Assembly (NCBI RefSeq): GCF_900230255.1 | Contig: NZ_OCNJ01000002.1 | Span: 248,001 to 312,000, forward strand | Direction: 5' to 3' | Length of the DNA: 64,000 nucleotides | Source: Caenispirillum bisanense | GTDB taxonomy: Bacteria; Pseudomonadota; Alphaproteobacteria; Rhodospirillales; Rhodospirillaceae | Part shown: positions 27,880 to 37,352 of the stretch, in pieces | Numbering within the stretch: the first letter of the stretch is position 1 | Layout of the letters: every line of letters starts with the position of its first letter | Notes under the pieces: generated by a model | Database searches by the model: none | What the model was told of the DNA's origin: nothing | Seen by the model: only the letters and a program-made list of their open reading frames with translations | Made by a program: the position numbers and the translations under genes

Positions 27880-29355
27880 ATGACCCAAGCGACCACGGCG
27901 TACAACGCCCAGTCCGCGGCGACGCCCTATAACGAGGGTGTTATCCGCAACTTCGTCATTGCGGCGATGTTCTGGGGCGTGGTGGGCTTCCTGGCCGGCG
28001 ATTTCATCGCCTGGCAGCTTGCCTTCCCGGCTCTGAACCTCGATCTGGAGTGGACGACGTTCGGGCGCCTGCGCCCGGTCCACACGTCGGCGGTGATTTT
28101 CGCCTTCGGCGGCAACATCCTGATCGGGTCGTCGCTCTATATCGTTCAGCGTACCTGCCGCACCGGCCTCTATGGCGGTGCCGCGCTGGGCAACTTCGTG
28201 TTCTGGGGTTACCAGGCCTTCATCGTGATGGCCGCGCTGGGCTACGTGCTCGGCATCACCCAGGGCAAGGAATACGCCGAGCCGGAGTGGTTCGTCGACC
28301 TCTGGCTGACCATCGTTTGGGTCGCCTACCTGACGACGTTCGTCGGCACGCTCATCAAGCGCCGTGAGCCGCACATCTACGTGGCCAACTGGTTCCTGCT
28401 GGCGTTCATCGTCACCATCGCCATGCTGCACCTGGGCAACAACCTCGCGGTTCCGGTCAGCTTCGGCAGCGCCAAGTCCTACCAGCTGTACGCTGGCGTG
28501 CAGGACGCCATGACCCAGTGGTGGTACGGCCACAACGCGGTCGGCTTCTTCCTGACCGCCGGCTTCCTGGGCATGATGTACTACTTCATCCCGAAGCGCG
28601 CCGAACGCCCGGTCTATTCGTACCGGCTGTCGATCGTGCACTTCTGGGCGCTGATCTTCCTGTACATCTGGGCCGGTCCGCACCACCTGCACTACACCGC
28701 GCTGCCCGACTGGACCCAGACCCTGGGCATGGTGTTCTCGGTCATGCTGTGGATGCCCTCGTGGGGCGGCATGATCAACGGCATCATGACGCTGTCGGGT
28801 GCCTGGGAAAAGCTGCGCACCGACCCGGTGATGCGCTTCCTCGTGACCTCGGTCGCGTTCTACGGCATGTCGACCTTCGAAGGTCCGATGATGTCGGTGA
28901 AGGCCGTGAACTCGCTGTCGCACTACACCGACTGGACCGTCGGCCACGTGCACTCGGGTGCTCTCGGCTGGGTCGCCTTCGTGTCGTTCGGCGCGATGTA
29001 CTACCTGTTCCCGGTGCTGTGGAACCGCAAGCAGCTCTACAGCATGCGTCTCGTCTCCTATCACTTCTGGGTCGCCACCATCGGCATCGTGCTCTACATC
29101 ACCGCGATGTGGATCTCGGGCATCATGCAGGGCCTGATGTGGCGCGCCTATGACGAGCTCGGCTTCCTGCAGTACTCGTTCATCGAGACCGTGGAAGCGA
29201 TGCACCCCTACTACGTGATCCGCGCCGTGGGTGGTCTGCTGTTCGTGATCGGTGGCCTGATCATGGCCTACAACATGTACCGCACCATCAAGGGTGACGT
29301 GCGCACGGAGCAGCCTTACGAGGCTCCGGAAGCCGTCGCCGGCGCCCAGCAGTAA
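27880..29355 (+). CDS. ccoN: cbb3-type cytochrome c oxidase subunit I
   Basis: The 491-residue catalytic subunit with 12 membrane helices. It binds a low-spin haem b and the haem b3-CuB centre where O2 is reduced to water with proton pumping. The conserved His-rich helices are present: [33 protein letters not shown] (CuB ligand), [13 protein letters not shown] (two adjacent CuB His), and [14 protein letters not shown] (haem ligands). There is no signal peptide, as usual. The ATG at 27880 follows AAGGAGGGG. First gene of ccoNOQP; cbb3 oxidases have high O2 affinity and serve microaerobic respiration. Codon usage is slightly less GC-biased than in neighbours, consistent with high expression. 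Confidence 0.98.
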   Translation: MTQATTAYNAQSAATPYNEGVIRNFVIAAMFWGVVGFLAGDFIAWQLAFPALNLDLEWTTFGRLRPVHTSAVIFAFGGNILIGSSLYIVQRTCRTGLYGGAALGNFVFWGYQAFIVMAALGYVLGITQGKEYAEPEWFVDLWLTIVWVAYLTTFVGTLIKRREPHIYVANWFLLAFIVTIAMLHLGNNLAVPVSFGSAKSYQLYAGVQDAMTQWWYGHNAVGFFLTAGFLGMMYYFIPKRAERPVYSYRLSIVHFWALIFLYIWAGPHHLHYTALPDWTQTLGMVFSVMLWMPSWGGMINGIMTLSGAWEKLRTDPVMRFLVTSVAFYGMSTFEGPMMSVKAVNSLSHYTDWTVGHVHSGALGWVAFVSFGAMYYLFPVLWNRKQLYSMRLVSYHFWVATIGIVLYITAMWISGIMQGLMWRAYDELGFLQYSFIETVEAMHPYYVIRAVGGLLFVIGGLIMAYNMYRTIKGDVRTEQPYEAPEAVAGAQQ

Positions 29356-29368
29356 GGGGTGACGCGCT

Positions 29369-30097
29369 ATGTCTCTGATCAAGCACCATGAGAAAGTCGA
29401 GACGAACGTCCTCGTTCTGACGCTGGGCATCTTCTTGACCGTCATCATCGGCGGCATCGTGGAAATCGTTCCGCTCTTCTCGATCGAAAGCACGATCGAG
29501 AAGGTGCAGGGCGTGCGTCCCTACACTCCTCTGGAGCAGGCGGGCCGCGACATCTACATCCGCGAAGGCTGCTACAACTGTCACAGCCAGATGGTCCGTC
29601 CGTTCCGCGACGAAGTGGAGCGTTACGGCCACTACTCGCTGGCGGCGGAGAGCAAGTACGACCACCCGTTCCAGTGGGGCTCCAAGCGTACCGGTCCCGA
29701 CCTGGCCCGCGTGGGCGGCAAGTACTCCAACGAGTGGCACACCCGCCACCTGATCAATCCCCGCTCCGTGGTTCCGGAGTCGATCATGCCCGGCTACCCG
29801 CATCTGATGCGCGAGCTGAACTATGACGACATCGGTGCCCGCCTCGCGACCCTGCGGGTCGTCGGCGTGCCCTACACGGACGAGCAGATCACGAACGCCA
29901 AGGCCCTGCTGGAGGCTCAGGCCACCGACGGGCTGGACGAAGTCCTCGAGCAGTTCCCGAAGGCCCGCAGCGGCAACCTGGACGGCAATCCGGAAAAGAT
30001 CACCGAGATGGACGCCCTGGTCGCCTACCTGCAGGTTCTCGGGACCATGGTGGACTTCGCGGAGTTCGATCCGGCTGCCGCCAATGCTTACCGGTGA
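29369..30097 (+). CDS. ccoO: cbb3-type cytochrome c oxidase subunit II
   Basis: A 242-residue membrane-anchored monohaem cytochrome c. A single N-terminal helix (about residues 14-34, [21 protein letters not shown]) anchors a periplasmic domain with haem-binding CYNCHSQ (Cys68, Cys71, His72). Met ligand candidates lie in [12 protein letters not shown]. The conserved [15 protein letters not shown] and [21 protein letters not shown] segments are intact. It passes electrons from CcoP to CcoN. It starts 13 bases after the ccoN stop. Confidence 0.98.
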   Translation: MSLIKHHEKVETNVLVLTLGIFLTVIIGGIVEIVPLFSIESTIEKVQGVRPYTPLEQAGRDIYIREGCYNCHSQMVRPFRDEVERYGHYSLAAESKYDHPFQWGSKRTGPDLARVGGKYSNEWHTRHLINPRSVVPESIMPGYPHLMRELNYDDIGARLATLRVVGVPYTDEQITNAKALLEAQATDGLDEVLEQFPKARSGNLDGNPEKITEMDALVAYLQVLGTMVDFAEFDPAAANAYR

Positions 30098-30109
30098 GGT
30101 CCTGATCTG

Positions 30110-30301
30110 ATGCTGGAAGATCTTCAGGCAGTGTCTGACTTCCTGCGGAATTTCTGGGGCCTCTGGCTGATGATTCTCTTCGTGGGGATCGCCGTCTACG
30201 CCTTCCGGCCCCGCAACAAGGGCCGGTTCGACGAGGCGAGCACGGTGATCTTCCGCGAGGACGATGACGACAAGGAGCACAAAAATGGCGGGAACTCCTG
30301 A
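30110..30301 (+). CDS. ccoQ: cbb3-type cytochrome c oxidase subunit CcoQ
   Basis: A 63-residue protein with one membrane helix (about residues 13-32; FWGLWLMILFVGIAVYAF) followed by the typical RPRNKGRFDEAS motif and an acidic tail (REDDDDKEH). CcoQ stabilises the core complex. It starts 12 bases after ccoO and its last 17 bases overlap the start of ccoP, suggesting coupled translation. Confidence 0.93.
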   Translation: MLEDLQAVSDFLRNFWGLWLMILFVGIAVYAFRPRNKGRFDEASTVIFREDDDDKEHKNGGNS

Positions 30302-31151
30302 AAAGGACGCCATTACGGGCCAGCACACCACTGGCCATGAGTGGGACGGCATCCGCGAACTGAATACGCCGCTGCCGAAGTGGTGGGTCTACGTCTTCTG
30401 GGCGTGCGTGGTCTTCTCGGTGGGTTACGTGGTGGCCTACCCGGCGATCCCGTTCACCAACAGCTTCTCGAGCGGCATGCTGGGCTACAGCTCCCGCGCG
30501 GAAGTCGAGGTGGAAATGCAGCAGGCGGCGCTGGCCCACAAGGACCAGATCGACGCCATCGCGGCCAAGTCCCTGGACGAGATCGCCGCCGATCCGGCCC
30601 TGCGCAACTACGCCATGGCCGGCGGTCAGGTCGTGTTCAAGGAAAACTGCGCGCCGTGCCACCAGTCGGGCGGCGCCGGTGCCTTCGGCTTCCCGACCCT
30701 CGCCGACGACGAGTGGATCTGGGGCGGCACGCTGGACGACATCTACACCACCCTCCAGCACGGCATCCGCTGGGAAGGCAACGCCGACACCCGTCTGTCG
30801 GAAATGCCCGCCTTCGGTGCCGACGGCATCCTGGAGCCGGCGCAGATCGACGCCGTCGCCAACTATGTCGTGAGCCTCGCCTCCGGCGCCCCGCAGACGG
30901 GCTCCGACGGTGCGGTCCTCTTCGAAGAGCAGTGCGCCGCGTGCCACGGCTTCGAGGGTGAAGGCCAGACCATGCTGGGCGCCCCGGCGCTGAACAACCA
31001 GCTATGGCTCTATGCCGGCGACATCGAGGCGCTCAAGGCCCAGATCTACAAGCCCAAGCACGGCGTCATGCCGGCCTGGGGCGGCCGTCTCGACGACGCC
31101 GACATCAAGCAGGCCGCGATCTACGTCCACTCGCTGGGCGGCGGTCAGTAA
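30285..31151 (+). CDS. ccoP: cbb3-type cytochrome c oxidase subunit III (dihaem)
   Basis: A 288-residue subunit with an N-terminal membrane segment (WWVYVFWACVVFSVGYVVAYPAI, about 38-60) preceded by the conserved HEWDGIRELNTPLPKWW. Two periplasmic cytochrome c domains follow, with haem sites CAPCH (Cys122, Cys125, His126) and CAACH (Cys217, Cys220, His221) and Met ligand regions SEMPAF and HGVMPAWGG. It accepts electrons from soluble cytochrome c. The ATG at 30285 follows CAAGGAG; a start at 30264 would lack this spacing. A possible terminator stem follows. Confidence 0.97.
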   Translation: MAGTPEKDAITGQHTTGHEWDGIRELNTPLPKWWVYVFWACVVFSVGYVVAYPAIPFTNSFSSGMLGYSSRAEVEVEMQQAALAHKDQIDAIAAKSLDEIAADPALRNYAMAGGQVVFKENCAPCHQSGGAGAFGFPTLADDEWIWGGTLDDIYTTLQHGIRWEGNADTRLSEMPAFGADGILEPAQIDAVANYVVSLASGAPQTGSDGAVLFEEQCAACHGFEGEGQTMLGAPALNNQLWLYAGDIEALKAQIYKPKHGVMPAWGGRLDDADIKQAAIYVHSLGGGQ

Positions 31152-31684
31152 GCCTGACGTGTCGCACGTCGGTTGAATGGCGACGGGTCCGGCGGCTGCG
31201 GCTGTCGGACCCGTTCGCTTTGTGGCCCGGGACGGCCGGCGGGATACCCGGCGGGCGACCTCCGGGTCCTTGACGAAATGCTCATATGGGCGCACAAAAG
31301 GATACGTTGCTGCACCGCATCGACGGGCGGAGTTTCCGCTCGCCGTGACGCCGGATCCGGTCCGGCCGGCGGGGCGCCGGCAAGCCCGGGAAGGGTGGCC
31401 GCGACGGGCCTTTGGGCGGCCTTTCGAGCATCCATTGATCGATGTCATTGGCAGGCCAGGGCGCACCCCGTAAAGGGGTGCCGCGGAGCCCCTGCCGCAC
31501 AGCCGCGAGACCGCCGGCACGCACGCCGCCCGCGGTCCTGCGCCAGCCGCACGGCCGGCATCGCCGCCGCGCATGGCGGCGCCGCGCGGTTCCGGTTGCG
31601 CCGGGTGCGCGACCGCACTACCCCTTATGCGCCCGACCCGGTGTGGGGCCGGCGTGGCGCTGCTGAACGAGAGGTCGGGATACC
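31152..31684. other. 533-bp non-coding gap between ccoP and ccoG
   Basis: The gap is unusually long for a cco locus. It contains a stem-loop that could terminate ccoNOQP (31183-31214), a perfect -35-like TTGACG at 31270 without a matching -10, and TTGATCGATGTCAT at 31435-31448. The last has a perfect left half of the FNR/FixK box (TTGAT-N4-ATCAA) and a weaker right half, so ccoGHI could have an oxygen-controlled promoter; this is weak. Overlapping open frames on both strands have no ribosome binding sites and I do not credit them. Confidence 0.45.
31183..31222 (+). terminator. possible terminator after ccoP
   Basis: Complementary 9-base arms ACGGGTCCG (31183-31191) and CGGACCCGT (31206-31214) with a 14-nt GC-rich loop are followed by TCGCTTTG. 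The T content is low, so termination may be partial, allowing some read-through into ccoGHI. Confidence 0.45.
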
Positions 31685-33172
31685 ATGGCCGTTGCGAACG
31701 AGGTCGCGGAGAAGGCGCCGCAGCCGTCTCCCCCGCCGGGCAAGAAGCCGGAGGGCGAGCAGAAGACGTCCCTCTACGCGGCTTACCAGAAGGTCTATCC
31801 GCGTGAAATCCAGGGCAAGTTCCGCTCGCTGAAGTGGTGGTCGGTGGGCATCCTGCTCGCCATCTACTTCATCGGTCCGTGGATTCCCTGGGAACGGTCG
31901 GGCAATGCGCCCGATCAGGCGATCCTCATGGATATCGCCGGCCGCCGCGGCTATTTCTTCTTCGTCGAGATCTGGCCGCAGGAGGTCTATTACCTGACCG
32001 GCGTGCTGATCCTCGGCGCCATCGGCCTGTTCCTCGCCACCGCCCTGCTCGGCCGCGTGTGGTGCGGCTTCACCTGCATCCAGACGGTCTTCACCGACGT
32101 CTTCGTGTGGTTCGAGAAGAAGCTCGAGGGCGACCGCAACAAGCGCATGAAGTTCGACAAGGGCCCGTGGACCGCGCAGAAGTTCGGCATCAAGACCCTG
32201 AAGATCTCCATCTGGGCGATCATCTCCATCGCCACGGCGTGGACCTGGGTGATCTACTTCACCCCGGCGTGGTCGACCTCGGTGGACATCGTCACCGGCC
32301 AGGCGTCGCTCGGCCTCTACGGCTTCCTCGCGCTCATCGCCGGCACCACCTTCCTGCTGGCCGGCTTCGCCCGCGAGCAGGTGTGCATCTACATGTGCCC
32401 GTGGCCGCGCTTCCAGGCCGCCATGTTCGACGAGGACAGCCTGGTCGTCACCTACGAGCGCTGGCGCGGCGAGCCGCGCGGCTACGCCAAGAAGGGCGAC
32501 GAGTTCAAGGATCGCGGCCACTGCGTCGACTGCACGCTGTGCGTCCAGGTGTGCCCGACCGGCATCGACATCCGCAACGGCAGCCAGCTGGCCTGCATCG
32601 GCTGCGGTCTGTGCATCGACGCCTGCAACAGCGTCATGGACCGCTTCAACCTGCCGCGCGGCCTCATCACCTACGACAGCACCAACAACCAGCTGGCGCG
32701 CGCCAAGGGCCAGCCGACCCGCTTCCGCTTCGTCCGCCCGCGCACGATCATCTATACCGCGCTGCTGGCGGCGGTGGGCGCCGTCATGGTGTTCGGCCTG
32801 TCGACCCGCGCCACGACCGAGATCAACGTGCTGCACGAGCGCAGCCCGCTCTACGTGCCGCTGTCCGACGGCCAGATCCGCAACGGCTACACCTTCAAGA
32901 TCCTCAACATGCAGCCCGGCGAGCAGACCTTCACGCTGGCGACGGACGGCATCGAGGGGGCGAAGATCACCGCCGTCGGCTATGCGGAAGAGCCGGTGGA
33001 CAGCGTGCAGCTGCCGGTGAAGGGTGATACGGTGGGCACCTTCCGCGTCTACGTCACGGCGCCGCCCAAAGCGCTGGACGGATCGTCGACTGACCTCGAG
33101 TTCGTGCTGACGAACCAGGCGACCGGCGAGACGCTGGACTACGAGACTCTGTTCGCCGGCCCCAACCGCTGA
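31685..33172 (+). CDS. ccoG: cbb3 oxidase assembly protein CcoG (RdxA/FixG), cupric reductase
   Basis: A 495-residue membrane iron-sulfur protein. Five membrane helices are spread over residues 55-235 and 350-370. Two four-Cys clusters, CVDCTLCVQVCP (Cys280, 283, 286, 290) and CIGCGLCIDACN (Cys304, 307, 310, 314), bind 4Fe-4S centres. Upstream cysteines in RVWCGFTCIQT and CIYMCPWPRFQ match the family. The C-terminal periplasmic domain is Ig-like. CcoG reduces Cu(II) to Cu(I) for the oxidase CuB site. Translation starts at the ATG at 31685; the upstream site (GAGAGG) is imperfectly spaced. Confidence 0.96.
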   Translation: MAVANEVAEKAPQPSPPPGKKPEGEQKTSLYAAYQKVYPREIQGKFRSLKWWSVGILLAIYFIGPWIPWERSGNAPDQAILMDIAGRRGYFFFVEIWPQEVYYLTGVLILGAIGLFLATALLGRVWCGFTCIQTVFTDVFVWFEKKLEGDRNKRMKFDKGPWTAQKFGIKTLKISIWAIISIATAWTWVIYFTPAWSTSVDIVTGQASLGLYGFLALIAGTTFLLAGFAREQVCIYMCPWPRFQAAMFDEDSLVVTYERWRGEPRGYAKKGDEFKDRGHCVDCTLCVQVCPTGIDIRNGSQLACIGCGLCIDACNSVMDRFNLPRGLITYDSTNNQLARAKGQPTRFRFVRPRTIIYTALLAAVGAVMVFGLSTRATTEINVLHERSPLYVPLSDGQIRNGYTFKILNMQPGEQTFTLATDGIEGAKITAVGYAEEPVDSVQLPVKGDTVGTFRVYVTAPPKALDGSSTDLEFVLTNQATGETLDYETLFAGPNR

Positions 33173-33269
33173 CGCGGTTCCCCGACGACAGGCAGGATGC
33201 GACGGCCGCGGCTCCCCACGACGACGACCGGGGGGCCGCGGCCTGGTGTGCAACAGGAGTGACAGAGGC

Positions 33270-33773
33270 ATGAGCGTCAAGACGCGCGCCGACGGCTGGT
33301 GGTACCCCTACATCTTCGTCGCCGGCTTCGTGGTGGTCATCGCGGTCAACGGAGCCCTGGCGTATTTCGCCACCTCCACCTTCAACGGCCTGGAAACGCA
33401 GAACGCCTACGAAAAGGGCCGCCTGTACAACCAGACCATCGCCAAGGAAGAGGCGCAGAAGGCGCTGGGCTGGACCCTGACGCTGACCAGCACGCCGAAG
33501 CCGCATGATCCGCCGGGCACCGGCTATCCCGCCGAGCTGGTCATCACCGCCGTCGGCCCCGACGGTCGCCCGGTGGACGGTCTGCAGGTGCAGGCCGAGG
33601 TCCGCCGCCCCGCCGTCGACGGTCTCGACCGCGAGGTCACCCTGGGCCGCCGCGACAGCGGCATCTACGGCCAGACCGTGGTGCTGCCCGAGCCCGGCCA
33701 GTGGGAAGTGCGCATCCTCGCCACCCGCGGCGAGGACGAGTATCGTCTGCGCGACCGCATCTTCGTGAAGTGA
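33270..33773 (+). CDS. ccoH: FixH/CcoH family assembly protein
   Basis: A 167-residue protein with one N-terminal membrane anchor (WWYPYIFVAGFVVVIAVNGA, about 9-29) and a periplasmic beta-rich domain. The family motif NQTIAKEEAQKALGW follows NAYEKGRLY. CcoH stays in contact with the mature cbb3 complex and is needed for its assembly. The ATG at 33270 is preceded by AGGAGT and GAGG; an earlier in-frame ATG at 33246 adds eight residues without similarity. It lies between ccoG and ccoI. Confidence 0.93.
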   Translation: MSVKTRADGWWYPYIFVAGFVVVIAVNGALAYFATSTFNGLETQNAYEKGRLYNQTIAKEEAQKALGWTLTLTSTPKPHDPPGTGYPAELVITAVGPDGRPVDGLQVQAEVRRPAVDGLDREVTLGRRDSGIYGQTVVLPEPGQWEVRILATRGEDEYRLRDRIFVK

Positions 33774-33810
33774 GCCGCGCCGCCTCGGCGACGCCCGGAA
33801 CCCCGCATCC

Positions 33811-36177
33811 ATGACCGCACCGCTCGCCGAATGCCGGCACTGCGGCAGCCCCGTGACGCCCCGCTCCCCCGCCGGGCCGGACTTCTGCTGCCGCGGCTGC
33901 CAGGCCGCCTTCTCCCTCATCAACGGCATGGGGCTCGACGCCTACTACCGGCGGCGCTGCATCGACCCCGAGGTGCGTCCCCTCAAGCCCGAGGACGAGA
34001 CGGTCGCCGACTTCTCCGCCCATGTGCAGGAAGAAGACGGCGGCAGCCGCAGCCTGCACCTGATGGTGGAAGGCATGCACTGCGCCGCCTGCGTCTGGCT
34101 CATCGAGACGCTGCTCGGCCGCCAACCCGGCGTCACCCACGCCCGCGTCAACATGACCACCCGCCGCCTCACCCTGCGGTGGGACCCGGCAGAGGCCCCG
34201 GCCGATGCGCCGGCGGATCTGCTCGCGCCGGTGCAGCAGGTGGGCTACCGCCTCGTGCCCTTCGACCCCGAGGCGCTCGGCCGCGAGGGCCAGAAGGCCG
34301 ACAAGGAACTGCTGCGCGCCATGGCCGTCGCCGGCTTCGCCGCCGGCAACGTCATGCTGTTTTCCGTCAGCGTGTGGGCCGGCCACGACATGGGCTGGGC
34401 GACGCGAGATTTCCTGCACTGGCTGTCGGCCCTGGTGGCGGTGCCGGCGGTGGTCTACTCGGGGCGGCCGTTCTTCCGCTCGGCGCTGACGGCGCTGCGG
34501 GCCAAGCGCACCAACATGGACGTGCCCATCTCGCTCGGCGTGCTGCTGGCGACGGGCATGAGCCTGTTCCAGGTGGCGACCAGCCAGGAACACGCCTACT
34601 TCGACGCCTCCATCAGCCTGCTGTTCTTCCTGCTCATCGGCCGCTACCTGGACCACCGTGCCCGCGGCCGCGCCCGCTCCGCCGCCGAGCACCTGCTGGC
34701 GCTCGGCTCGGGCTCCGTGACGGTGCTCGACGCCGACGGCACCCGCCGCATGGTGCCGCCGGCCCGCGTGCAGCCGGGCATGGCCGTGCTGGTGGCGGCC
34801 GGCGAGCGCATCGGCATCGACGGCACCGTCGCCGACGGCTCCTCCGACCTCGACACCAGCCTCATCACCGGCGAGACGGTGCCGCAGACCGTGCGCCCCG
34901 GCGACAAGGTGTTCGCCGGCATGGTGAACCTGTCCGGCCCCCTGCGCCTCGCGGTTTCGGCGGTCGGCGAGCGCACCCTGCTGGCCGAGATCGTGCGCAT
35001 GATGGAAGTGGCCGAGCAGGGCCGCGCCAAATACGTCGCGCTCGCCGACCGGGTGGCGCGGGCCTATGCGCCGGTGGTGCATCTGGCGGCGCTGCTCACC
35101 TTCCTCGGCTGGTACTTCGGCGTCGGCGTGCCGTGGCAGCAGGCGCTGCTGACCTGCATCGCCGTGCTCATCATTACCTGCCCCTGCGCGCTGGCGCTCG
35201 CCGTGCCGGTGGTGCAGGTGATCGCCTCCGGGCGGCTGCTGCGCGGCGGCGTGCTGGTGAAGACGGCGACGGCGCTGGAGCGCCTGCACGCCTGCCGCAC
35301 CATCGTGTTCGACAAGACCGGCACCCTCACCCTCGGCAAGCCCGACCTGCTGACCGAGGGCGCCGGCTGGACCACTGCCGACCTCGACGTCGCTGCCTCG
35401 CTGGCCGCCGCCAGCCGTCATCCCCTGGCGCGCGCCGTCGCCGCCCGCTCCGCCGCCCCGGTGGCCGAGGGGGTGGAGGAAGTGCCGGGCTCCGGCCTGC
35501 GGCTGGGTGCGGTGCGGCTCGGCAGCCGCGCCTTCTGCGCCGTCACCGAGGCCGAGGTCGCCGCGCAGCCGGAACCCGCCATGCCGGGACCGGAACTGTG
35601 GCTGCGGCGCGCCGACGGCGGCGTCGTGCGCTTCGCCTTCGCCGACCAGCTGCGCCCCGACGCGGCGGAGACGGTGGCGGCGCTCAAGCGCATGGGCTTC
35701 ACGGTGGAACTGCTGTCCGGCGACCGCGCGCCGGCGGTGAAGGCCGTCGCCGAGGCGGTCGGCATCGACCGCTGGCAGGCCGGCTGCACGCCGGCCGGAA
35801 AGTGCGACCGGCTGGCCGAACTGCGCGCCGAGGGCCGGGTGGTCGCCATGGTCGGCGACGGCCTCAACGACGCGCCGGCGCTGGCGGCGGCGGACGCCTC
35901 CATCTCGCCGTCGTCGGCGGTGGACGTCAGCCAGACGGCGGCCGACGTGGTGTTCCAGGGTTCGCGGCTGGCGCCGGTGGTGGAGGTCTTCGCCGTCGCC
36001 GCCAAGGCCGACCGGCTGGTGAAGCAGAACTTCGGCCTCGCCATTCTCTACAACGTGGTGACCATCCCGCTGGCGGTGGCCGGCTACGTCACGCCGCTCA
36101 TCGCCGCGGTCGCCATGTCGTCGTCGTCGGTGGTGGTCATCGCCAACGCCCTCCGCCTGGCCCGCGGCCGCGCCTGA
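33811..36177 (+). CDS. ccoI: CcoI-type copper-exporting P1B ATPase for cbb3 oxidase assembly
   Basis: A 788-residue P1B-type ATPase. The N-terminal Cys-rich module (Cys8, Cys11, FCCRGC) is typical of FixI/CcoI. Then follow an HMA domain with GMHCAAC (Cys91, Cys94), eight membrane helices with the ion-pathway motif CPC (Cys457-Pro-Cys459), the phosphorylation site DKTGT (Asp501), SRHPLA in place of the usual HP locus, and the hinge GDGLNDAPAL (from Gly682). It supplies copper to the oxidase. Its start is 37 bases after ccoH. The usual next gene ccoS is absent; an intergenic repeat follows. Confidence 0.95.
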   Translation: MTAPLAECRHCGSPVTPRSPAGPDFCCRGCQAAFSLINGMGLDAYYRRRCIDPEVRPLKPEDETVADFSAHVQEEDGGSRSLHLMVEGMHCAACVWLIETLLGRQPGVTHARVNMTTRRLTLRWDPAEAPADAPADLLAPVQQVGYRLVPFDPEALGREGQKADKELLRAMAVAGFAAGNVMLFSVSVWAGHDMGWATRDFLHWLSALVAVPAVVYSGRPFFRSALTALRAKRTNMDVPISLGVLLATGMSLFQVATSQEHAYFDASISLLFFLLIGRYLDHRARGRARSAAEHLLALGSGSVTVLDADGTRRMVPPARVQPGMAVLVAAGERIGIDGTVADGSSDLDTSLITGETVPQTVRPGDKVFAGMVNLSGPLRLAVSAVGERTLLAEIVRMMEVAEQGRAKYVALADRVARAYAPVVHLAALLTFLGWYFGVGVPWQQALLTCIAVLIITCPCALALAVPVVQVIASGRLLRGGVLVKTATALERLHACRTIVFDKTGTLTLGKPDLLTEGAGWTTADLDVAASLAAASRHPLARAVAARSAAPVAEGVEEVPGSGLRLGAVRLGSRAFCAVTEAEVAAQPEPAMPGPELWLRRADGGVVRFAFADQLRPDAAETVAALKRMGFTVELLSGDRAPAVKAVAEAVGIDRWQAGCTPAGKCDRLAELRAEGRVVAMVGDGLNDAPALAAADASISPSSAVDVSQTAADVVFQGSRLAPVVEVFAVAAKADRLVKQNFGLAILYNVVTIPLAVAGYVTPLIAAVAMSSSSVVVIANALRLARGRA

Positions 36178-36209
36178 GGGTGCCGTCCTCCATGGCACCC
36201 GACCTGGGA

Positions 36210-36301
36210 GCCGTGGATGCGCGGGTCGAGCCCGCGCATGACAAGGTGTTGGAACTTCTCGTGAAAGTGTCATAGCCGGACGTGATCCGGCCATCCACGG
36301 C
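36210..36301. repeat. 92-bp palindromic intergenic repeat (same family as 9.5 and 46.4 kb)
   Basis: Outer arms GCCGTGGAT (36210-36218) and ATCCACGGC (36293-36301) enclose two imperfect palindromes: 36217-36239 (ATGCGCGGG / CCCGCGCAT arms, 5-nt loop) and one around 36271-36294 with CCGGA / TCCGG arms. The remainder of the ccoI-fmt space, to 36383, has no gene. It lies between convergent ccoI and fmt. Confidence 0.75.
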
Positions 36302-36383
36302 GTCACCAAACGCGGCCAGAAGCACCGCTATCCACGGCCCCCGTCCGCAGAACCGCGGGAGCCAGGCAGAGCCGCCGCAAGCC

Positions 36384-37304
36384 CTACCCCAGCACCGCCC
36401 CCGCCGGCACCTTGAAGCCGCGCAGCAGGTCGGCGCGGGGCAGGGCGCCCTTGCCGGCGCGCTGTAGGCTCAGGGGCCGCACCGCCTCGCCGTCGGCGCA
36501 GGCGATCAGCAGGTCGTCGTCGAGCACCGTGCCCGGGGCCGCGCCGGGGCGGCCCGGTTCCACCGTGCAGGCGAGGATCTTCAGGCGCTCGCCGTCCACC
36601 TCGCACCACGCGCCGGGGAAGGGCGACAGGCCGTGGATGTGGCGCAGCACCACCCGCGCCGGGCGGGCGAAGTCGATGCGGGCCTCGTCCTTCTCGATCT
36701 TCCTGGCGTAGGTGATGCCCTCCTCGGGCTGTTCCTCGCCGTCCAGTTCGCCTTCGAGGATGCGGTCGAGCGCCTCCACCATCAGCTCGGCCCCCACCTG
36801 CGACAGGGCGTCGTGCAGGGCCTGGGCGGTGGTGTCGTCGCCGATCGGCACCTCGCGCTTCACCAGCATGGGGCCGGTGTCGAGCCCGGCCTCCATCTCC
36901 ATGATGGTGACGCCGGTCACCGTGTCGCCGGCCATGATGGCGCGCTGGATGGGCGCCGCGCCACGCCACCGCGGCAGCAGGCTGGCGTGCACGTTCAGAC
37001 AGCCGAGCTTGGGGCTTTCCAGGATCTCTTCCGGCAGGATGAGGCCGTAGGCGGCCACCACCGCCACGTCGGCGTCGATGGCGTCGAACTCGGCCTGGGC
37101 CTCCTCGGTGCGCAGCGACTTCGGCGTGCGCACGGGGATGCCGAGCTCCAGCGCCCTGGCGTGCACCGGGCCGGGCCGTTCCTTCTGGCCGCGGCCGGCG
37201 GGGCGCGGCGGCTGGCTGTAGACGCAGGCCACCTCGTGACGGGCGGCGAGCGCCTCCAGCACCGGCACGGAGAAGTCCGGCGTTCCCATGAAGATCACGC
37301 GCAT
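36384..37304 (-). CDS. fmt: methionyl-tRNA formyltransferase
   Basis: A 306-residue enzyme that formylates initiator Met-tRNA using 10-formyl-tetrahydrofolate. It has the N-terminal [15 protein letters not shown], the catalytic Asn-His region [23 protein letters not shown], and the Asp-containing [17 protein letters not shown] loop. The C-terminal oligonucleotide-binding-fold domain includes [11 protein letters not shown]-like [11 protein letters not shown]. It is 48 bases after def on the same strand, the standard def-fmt pair whose products add and remove the formyl group. Confidence 0.97.
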   Translation of the reverse strand: MRVIFMGTPDFSVPVLEALAARHEVACVYSQPPRPAGRGQKERPGPVHARALELGIPVRTPKSLRTEEAQAEFDAIDADVAVVAAYGLILPEEILESPKLGCLNVHASLLPRWRGAAPIQRAIMAGDTVTGVTIMEMEAGLDTGPMLVKREVPIGDDTTAQALHDALSQVGAELMVEALDRILEGELDGEEQPEEGITYARKIEKDEARIDFARPARVVLRHIHGLSPFPGAWCEVDGERLKILACTVEPGRPGAAPGTVLDDDLLIACADGEAVRPLSLQRAGKGALPRADLLRGFKVPAGAVLG

Positions 37305-37352
37305 GATGGTTCAGTCCCCCTCTCGCGGCGCGGCGGCCGCCATGCCGTGCCG

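Noticed and set aside
31173-31832. Open frames on both strands in the ccoP-ccoG gap
   Set aside because: Arg/Pro/Ala-rich translations, no ribosome binding sites, and they overlap ccoG in another frame.
33637-36309. 890-residue open frame on the minus strand across ccoI
   Set aside because: Antisense shadow of ccoI created by high third-position GC; composition is that of a non-coding frame.
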